In this document: piece after piece, positions 6,259-10,065 of the stretch
How the letters are laid out: each line of letters begins with the position of its first letter
Numbering within the stretch: the first letter of the stretch is position 1
Assembly (NCBI GenBank): GCA_017501055.1
Contig: JAFVXP010000024.1
Location: 1 to 10,065, forward strand
Source: Clostridia bacterium
GTDB taxonomy: Bacteria > Bacillota > Clostridia > Oscillospirales > CAG-382
Direction of reading: 5' to 3'
Length of the DNA stretch: 10,065 nt
The notes under the pieces: model-generated
Seen by the model: the letters and a program-made list of their open reading frames with translations, nothing else
Told to the model about the DNA's origin: nothing
Database searches by the model: none
Translations under genes and position numbers: made by a program

Positions 6259-7494
6259 TCAATATTCTATCAATTCGTTAAAAAGCTCTATCGCATATCT
6301 GTCGGTCATACCCGAAATAAAGTCGATTATCGCTTGGATATAGATCTCTCTCGTTTCAAGCTTGCCGTATATCTTTCTGTTGTCACATTCAAGGGCAAGT
6401 ATTTTATATTCACCGCTTGGAATAACGTCAACGTCGCAATAACGCGCAAGCCATTTTTCGAACGAGCGAACCAATTTCGGCATAAACGCTCGGTTTTCGG
6501 CGAGATTGTTCCAGGTTGACCTTCCGTCATAGAAGGAAAGCAAAATCTCGAAAATCTGCGTTAGAACCAGCTTTGAATAGTGCTGGAACGGCACAAGTCT
6601 TTTATGCTTATAGATGCATTCATAGTTGAATTCTTTGATCTCTTTCAGCTGACGGTTGAGCACGGGGCTTAACAGAATCCCCTCTTCGGGCGAGCTGTTT
6701 TTGCATATATCTATTATCATATTATGCATTATGACCGTTGTGTTCAATGCTTTTTGGTCGTGCATTTGCGCCATTCGGAGAAGCTTGTTCTGCGCCGTTT
6801 CGTCAAGAAAGCCAAGTCTTACCGCATCTTCAATATCTCGTCCGACGTAGGCTATCTTATCGGCGATCTTAACAACACAGCCCTCCCACGTTGCGGATTG
6901 ATATTTCCCCGCTTTGTCAAAATCCTCGACCGAAATCGAAATATCCCTTGGTTTTATGCCGTTTTCATCAAGCTCTCCGCAATGGGAGATTATACCGTCA
7001 CGGACGGCATAGGTAAGGTTTAGATTTTGGTTTCTTTTATAGTTATCCTCAAGAAGCTCAATATCGTCAACAAAACGCAACCCATTCTTCTCGTGCCAGA
7101 AATCTTTATTGAGATATTGCTTTGAAAGCTCTTTAATGACAGTTTCGCCCTGATGTCCGAAGGGAGCGTGCCCAAGGTCGTGTGCAACCGAGATCGCCTT
7201 TGTCAATTCCTCATTAAGTCCCAAAGCACGTGCAACGGTGGAGCTTACCGATTCAACGTGGGCAACGTGCTCCATTCTTGTGCAGATGTGGTCGTTATCG
7301 ATATTGAAAAAGACCTGTGTTTTATGCTTAAGACGGCGGTAGGCACGTGAATGCAGAATACGGGTATAGTCCCTCGCAAACGGGGAACGTATATCGTCCG
7401 TGCGGTAGTAAAGTTCCGTCTTACGGCTTATTAACTTTTCAAAGTTTTCATTTTCGGGCGTTGCCGCAACCGATCTGAATTTCAATTCCGTCAT
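6259..7494 (-). CDS. dgt: dGTPase-like HD-domain deoxynucleoside triphosphohydrolase
   Basis: This cytoplasmic enzyme is predicted to cleave dNTPs (typically dGTP) to the nucleoside and triphosphate. It has 411 residues, similar to the Bacillus YwfO / Enterococcus EF1143 type. The N-terminal RSPFARDYTRILHSRAYRRL leads into KHKTQVF. The HD metal ligands are all present: His76 in RMEHVAHV, His105-Asp106 in AHDLGHAPFGHQGE, and Asp212 in KIADKIAYVGRDIEDA. The frame is open to an ATG at 7518, but that codon lies in the promoter -10 box. The ATG at 7494 has AGGAGGTG (7501-7508) 6 nt upstream, so it is chosen. It is first in an operon with the MgtC-like gene. Substrate preference and possible allosteric control by dNTPs are family knowledge and cannot be read here. 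Confidence 0.93.
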   Translation of the reverse strand: MTELKFRSVAATPENENFEKLISRKTELYYRTDDIRSPFARDYTRILHSRAYRRLKHKTQVFFNIDNDHICTRMEHVAHVESVSSTVARALGLNEELTKAISVAHDLGHAPFGHQGETVIKELSKQYLNKDFWHEKNGLRFVDDIELLEDNYKRNQNLNLTYAVRDGIISHCGELDENGIKPRDISISVEDFDKAGKYQSATWEGCVVKIADKIAYVGRDIEDAVRLGFLDETAQNKLLRMAQMHDQKALNTTVIMHNMIIDICKNSSPEEGILLSPVLNRQLKEIKEFNYECIYKHKRLVPFQHYSKLVLTQIFEILLSFYDGRSTWNNLAENRAFMPKLVRSFEKWLARYCDVDVIPSGEYKILALECDNRKIYGKLETREIYIQAIIDFISGMTDRYAIELFNELIEY

Positions 7495-7500
7495 AAAACA

Positions 7501-7508
7501 CACCTCCT
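7501..7508 (-). promoter_or_regulatory. Ribosome binding site deciding the dGTPase start
   Basis: AGGAGGTG lies 6 nt before the ATG at 7494. It rules against the in-frame ATG at 7518, which is upstream of the ribosome site and of the predicted transcript start. Confidence 0.85.
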
Positions 7509-7516
7509 TTTCTTTC

Positions 7517-7546
7517 ATTATAGCATATTTCGACGGTGGTTTTCAA
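7517..7546 (-). promoter_or_regulatory. Promoter of the dGTPase-MgtC operon
   Basis: On the minus strand TTGAAA (7541-7546) is followed after 18 nt by TATAAT (7517-7522), preceded by TGC, so it is an extended -10. Transcription should start near 7510, leaving a very short leader of about 16 nt that begins at the ribosome site. Confidence 0.8.
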
Positions 7547-7612
7547 TATCTTTTTATCTTCGCGGTGTAGGTCGGTTTTTGATTTCTTTGTCGTACCCGT
7601 GATGATTTTTTC
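7547..7612. other. Intergenic stretch without recognised features
   Basis: This T-rich stretch lies between the dGTPase promoter and the inverted-repeat element. I see no ribosome site, hairpin or reading frame worth reporting. Confidence 0.5.
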
Positions 7613-7778
7613 AACCTGTCATTCCGAGCAATCGGGACGATTGAGAGGAATCTCACTCAGGAGTACGTAAAGTTAACGGAACATAGACAGAAGAAACAAC
7701 AGATTGAGATTCTTCGCTTTATCACCCCAAAAACACAAGTGTTTTCGGGGACCCCATTTCCGCTCAGAATGACAGGTT
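7613..7778. repeat. Imperfect inverted-repeat element with embedded hairpin
   Basis: The outer arms are AACCTGTCATTCCGAGC (7613-7629) and GCTCAGAATGACAGGTT (7762-7778), complementary at 16 of 17 positions. Inner arms AGGAATCTCA (7646-7655) and TGAGATTCTT (7705-7714) are complementary at 9 of 10. A separate hairpin, CCCCAAAAACAC (7725-7736) with GTGTTTTCGGGG (7739-7750), lies inside the right side. GATTGAGA occurs at 7639 and 7702. The element has no reading frame of note. TGTCATTC...GAATCT / GAATGACA repeats are dispersed intergenic elements in many bacterial genomes; whether this one is multicopy here cannot be seen from one window. Confidence 0.65.
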
Positions 7779-7875
7779 AGGGATATGTTTGCGTTCAGAA
7801 TGACAGGTTAATGGTTTGTTTTCCGTTCAAAATGACAGGTTAGAGATTTGTTTTTCGCTCAGAATGACAGTTATC
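7761..7875. repeat. Tandem array of the repeat element's right end, 4 copies
   Basis: The core CGYTCARAATGACAGGTTA begins at 7761, 7792, 7824 and 7856 (the last one truncated to GACAGTTA), a period of 31-32 bp. Linkers between cores are T/G-rich and similar (forms of GGGATATGTTTG). The first core is also the right arm of the inverted-repeat element at 7613-7778. Confidence 0.75.
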
Positions 7876-7887
7876 TTTTGCAATACA

Positions 7888-7913
7888 AAAAAGGCATCAA
7901 ACGATGCCTTTTT
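7888..7913. terminator. Bidirectional terminator after the leucine-rich repeat gene
   Basis: AAAAAGGCATC (7888-7898) and GATGCCTTTTT (7903-7913) form a perfect 11-bp stem with an AAAC loop. On the minus strand it starts 9 nt after the stop codon at 7922 and ends in a six-T run. No plus-strand gene needs it. Confidence 0.88.
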
Positions 7914-7921
7914 GTGTTTGT

Positions 7922-10060
7922 TTATTTCTTATTCAACGTAACGGTATTGGTCTTGACGGAATTACCGTATTTATCGGTGATTACGCAATAGACCTGTCTG
8001 GCCGCACGTGCGTTGGTCATCGTTACCGAATAGGTTGCTCCCTTGAAGGAAGTCGTAAGATAGAACTTACTCAAACCCTTGTCCTTAAAGTACCATTTAT
8101 AAGTCTTGCCTTCGCCCGAAGCGGATACTGTGACTTTTGCCGTTGAACCGTTTGCGACCGTTACGCTTGTAGGCTGTTTGGTAATCTTAACCGCCATGCC
8201 AAGAGTTACAACATCAGTCTTAACGCTGTTGCCGTATTTATCGGTAATAACACAGTATACCTGACGGCCAGCACGGGTGCCATTCATCTCGATATAATAG
8301 GAATCACCCTTGAAGGAGTTTGTCAAGGTAAACTTGCTTGCGCCTTTATCTTTATAGTACCACTTATACGTTCTGCCCTCGCCGGAAGCCGAAACAGTCA
8401 CCTTTGCCTGCTTACCGCTTTGAACCGAAACGGTGGTGGGCTGTTTGGTAATCTTAACTGCCATACCGAGAGTTACGGTCTTGGTTTTTACGCTATTACC
8501 AAATCTATCGGTAATTACGCAATAAACCTGACGACCTGCACGGGTACCGTTCATTTCAAGAGAATATGTATTGTTCTTATAGCTGTTGGTGAGGGTAAAC
8601 TTGGAATCCCCCTTATTCTTGAAATACCATTGATAAGTCAAGCCGTCGCCCGTTGCATTAACGGTGACTCTTGCAACATTTCCGCTTTGTACGGAAACGT
8701 TCTTGGGTTGGGCGGTGATTTTAACTTTACAACCCCAGTGAACCGTTGCATCACACCATATATTCCATTCGTTATTCCACCCAAACGGCTTGGACTCTGC
8801 CTCGCAGTATATATCTGTCAAAAGAGTGCGGTTAAATACGTTGCCGCCCATTGTCGTTACGGAAGCGGGGATTACTATTTCTGTGATGCCGCATTCGTAA
8901 AAGGCGGTGTTTCCTATGGATTTGACGGATTTACCTATTTTCACTTTTGCAAGCTTTGTGTTCCAAGCAAATGCATATTCGCCTATCGTTGTTACAGAAT
9001 CGGGAATTTCGATGCTCGTTAGGCTTGTGCAATCGGAAAATGCGCTATCGCCTATTGTTGTTAAAGAATCGGAAAGTTCAACACTTTTTAGTCTTTCACA
9101 CCAGCAAAATGCAGTTACTCCTATAGTTTTCACAGAAGATGGAAGCACCACACTTTCAAGCGCAGTTCCAAAAAAAGCAGATGATCCTATCGTTGTAACG
9201 GATTTACCGAAAGTGACTTTTTTCAGACTCTCGCAAGCAAACGCATCACGTCCTATCGTCGTTACGGAATCTCCTATAATAACACTTTCAAGACTGTTAC
9301 AGCCAAAGAAAACCAATTCGGCAACCTCTTTTACAGGCAAGCCTTTGTATTCCGAAGGAATTACAACGTCGACAGGATAGCCTTCATATCCCGAAACGAT
9401 ATAGTACGTTCCGTCGTCGCTCAATTCATAGATTATGCCGTGTTCTGTTTCGTCTTCTACATCAACGCCCCAATGGACCGTTGCATTGCAATTTTCGATC
9501 CAACAAGGGTCCCAATTGTATGGTTTTTCTTCCGCCTCACAATAAATATCGGTTAGATTCGTGCAAGAATCAAACACATTAGGGCCTACTGAAGTTACAG
9601 TGCCGGGTATTTTCACGTTTTTTAGGTTTTCACAGTAGGAAAATACATACCAACCTATCGTTTTTACAGAATCGGGCATTACAACACTTGTTAGACTATC
9701 GCAATCGGAAAACGCACGGTCGTATATTGTTGTTACAGAATTCGGTATCACAATACCGGTTAGACCGTCGCAGTCGTAAAATGCACGATCATATATCGTT
9801 GTTACGGAGTTTGGAATTTCAATATTCGTTAGGTTGGAGCGATTAGAAAAAGCCCCGTCGCCTATCTCTTTAACGGGCAAACCTTCATATTCCGAAGGGA
9901 TTACAACTTCTGTTGCCGAACCCGTATAGCTCGAAACAATATAATACGTTTCGTCATCGCTTAAGGTATAAACCAAGCCTTCTGTTGTTGCAAATACCGT
10001 TAAGGGCATTAATGCAAGCAACATTGCAAATGTCAATAAAATAGAAACAAGTTTTTTCAT
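7922..10060 (-). CDS. Secreted BspA-type leucine-rich repeat protein with three Ig-like modules
   Basis: The 712-residue product starts with a Sec signal peptide (MKKLVSILLTF, hydrophobic core, likely cut after VFA at 24). Two related halves follow. Residues 29-197 have a strand module (YTLSDDETYYIVSSY, VVIPSEYEGLPVKEI), then five BspA/TpLRR-type repeats at exact 23-residue steps (AF at 70, 93, 116, 139, 162). They close with LTDIYCEAEEKP and ATVHWG. Residues 209-443 repeat this plan with eight 22-23-residue repeats (from 250 to 408) and the same closing motif. Residues 446-712 are three 89-residue Ig-like modules (VKITxQP..VSVQSG, YKWYxKDKG, RQVYCVITDxYGNSVKT); each keeps the core Trp and one Cys but lacks the first Ig Cys. 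There is no LPXTG motif, transmembrane tail or dockerin, so the mode of retention is unknown. Proteins of this kind are usually surface or secreted adhesin-like binders. The ribosome site lies off the right edge. Confidence 0.9.
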   Translation of the reverse strand: MKKLVSILLTFAMLLALMPLTVFATTEGLVYTLSDDETYYIVSSYTGSATEVVIPSEYEGLPVKEIGDGAFSNRSNLTNIEIPNSVTTIYDRAFYDCDGLTGIVIPNSVTTIYDRAFSDCDSLTSVVMPDSVKTIGWYVFSYCENLKNVKIPGTVTSVGPNVFDSCTNLTDIYCEAEEKPYNWDPCWIENCNATVHWGVDVEDETEHGIIYELSDDGTYYIVSGYEGYPVDVVIPSEYKGLPVKEVAELVFFGCNSLESVIIGDSVTTIGRDAFACESLKKVTFGKSVTTIGSSAFFGTALESVVLPSSVKTIGVTAFCWCERLKSVELSDSLTTIGDSAFSDCTSLTSIEIPDSVTTIGEYAFAWNTKLAKVKIGKSVKSIGNTAFYECGITEIVIPASVTTMGGNVFNRTLLTDIYCEAESKPFGWNNEWNIWCDATVHWGCKVKITAQPKNVSVQSGNVARVTVNATGDGLTYQWYFKNKGDSKFTLTNSYKNNTYSLEMNGTRAGRQVYCVITDRFGNSVKTKTVTLGMAVKITKQPTTVSVQSGKQAKVTVSASGEGRTYKWYYKDKGASKFTLTNSFKGDSYYIEMNGTRAGRQVYCVITDKYGNSVKTDVVTLGMAVKITKQPTSVTVANGSTAKVTVSASGEGKTYKWYFKDKGLSKFYLTTSFKGATYSVTMTNARAARQVYCVITDKYGNSVKTNTVTLNKK
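7925..8725 (-). repeat. Three tandem 267-bp Ig-like module repeats
   Basis: In-frame units at 8459-8725, 8192-8458 and 7925-8191 encode 89-residue modules of equal length with no indels. They share VKIT.QP, KVTV.A.GEG.TY.WY, KFTLTNS, RQVYCVITDKYGNSVKT and VTLGMA. The middle unit is close to both neighbours. The last differs most at its end, where GMA is replaced by the C-terminal NKK. This implies recent tandem duplication. Confidence 0.85.
8732..9976 (-). repeat. Duplicated leucine-rich repeat halves within the secreted protein
   Basis: Segment 9470-9976 (residues 29-197) and segment 8732-9436 (residues 209-443) share the opening LSDD.TYYIVS.Y and VVIPSEY.GLPVKE and the closing LTDIYCEAE.KP.....ATVHWG. 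They differ in repeat number, five against eight. At DNA level the repeats show as recurrent ATCGTTGTTACGGA-like blocks on the plus strand. Confidence 0.8.
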
Positions 10061-10065
10061 AACTC

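Noticed and set aside
6259..7494. dGTPase-like gene considered as a phage-defence nuclease
   Set aside because: Some dNTP hydrolases act in defence, but this one is of the common housekeeping type in an operon with an MgtC-like gene and no defence or phage genes around it.
7613..7875. Tandem repeats considered as a CRISPR array
   Set aside because: Only four units, with 12-13-bp linkers that resemble one another, so there are no distinct spacers, and no cas genes nearby.
8420..9380. Two plus-strand frames (8420-9022 and 8907-9380) opposite the leucine-rich repeat gene
   Set aside because: They arise from the repetitive codons of the secreted protein and show only echoing low-complexity repeats.

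Overview
The window looks like a chromosomal segment from a low-to-moderate GC Bacillota, most likely an uncultured gut-type member of the Clostridia. The reasons are AGGAGG-type ribosome binding sites, TTGACA/TATAAT promoters with extended -10 elements, a peptide-binding lipoprotein of clostridial style, a BspA-type leucine-rich repeat surface protein with Ig-like modules, and a dispersed repeat of the TGTCATTC...GAATGACA kind. This assignment is an inference; no rRNA or tRNA is present to fix it.

Layout from left to right. (1) Positions 1-1600, minus strand: the N-terminal 533 codons of a family 5 (peptide/nickel type) ABC-transporter solute-binding lipoprotein, cut by the left edge. It has a strong promoter and a leader of about 155 nt packed with near-perfect palindromes. 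(2) Positions 1977-3488, plus strand: a PutP-type sodium/proline symporter, divergent from the binding protein, with its own promoter and terminator. The two promoters share a region with repeated TTAAAATGA half-sites. (3) Positions 3601-5507, plus strand: a two-gene operon of a TIGR01212/YhcC-like radical SAM protein and a PAS/histidine-kinase-like protein that seems to have lost its catalytic motifs. The two are translationally coupled through ATGA, and the operon ends in a bidirectional terminator. (4) Positions 5556-7494, minus strand: a two-gene operon of a dGTPase-like HD-domain triphosphohydrolase followed by an MgtC/SapB membrane protein. (5) Positions 7547-7921: an intergenic region with an imperfect inverted-repeat element of about 166 bp, a tandem array of its right end, and a bidirectional terminator. 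(6) Positions 7922-10060, minus strand: a secreted 712-residue protein with two BspA-type leucine-rich repeat blocks and three nearly identical Ig-like modules.

Functionally the left part concerns uptake of amino acids or peptides (binding protein and proline symporter), the centre is housekeeping or regulatory, and the right part is a cell-surface or secreted adhesin-like protein. I see no CRISPR array, phage, transposase, toxin-antitoxin or known defence locus. The least explained items are the degenerate kinase-like partner of the radical SAM protein, the palindromic leader of the binding-protein gene, and the inverted-repeat element with its tandem end copies.
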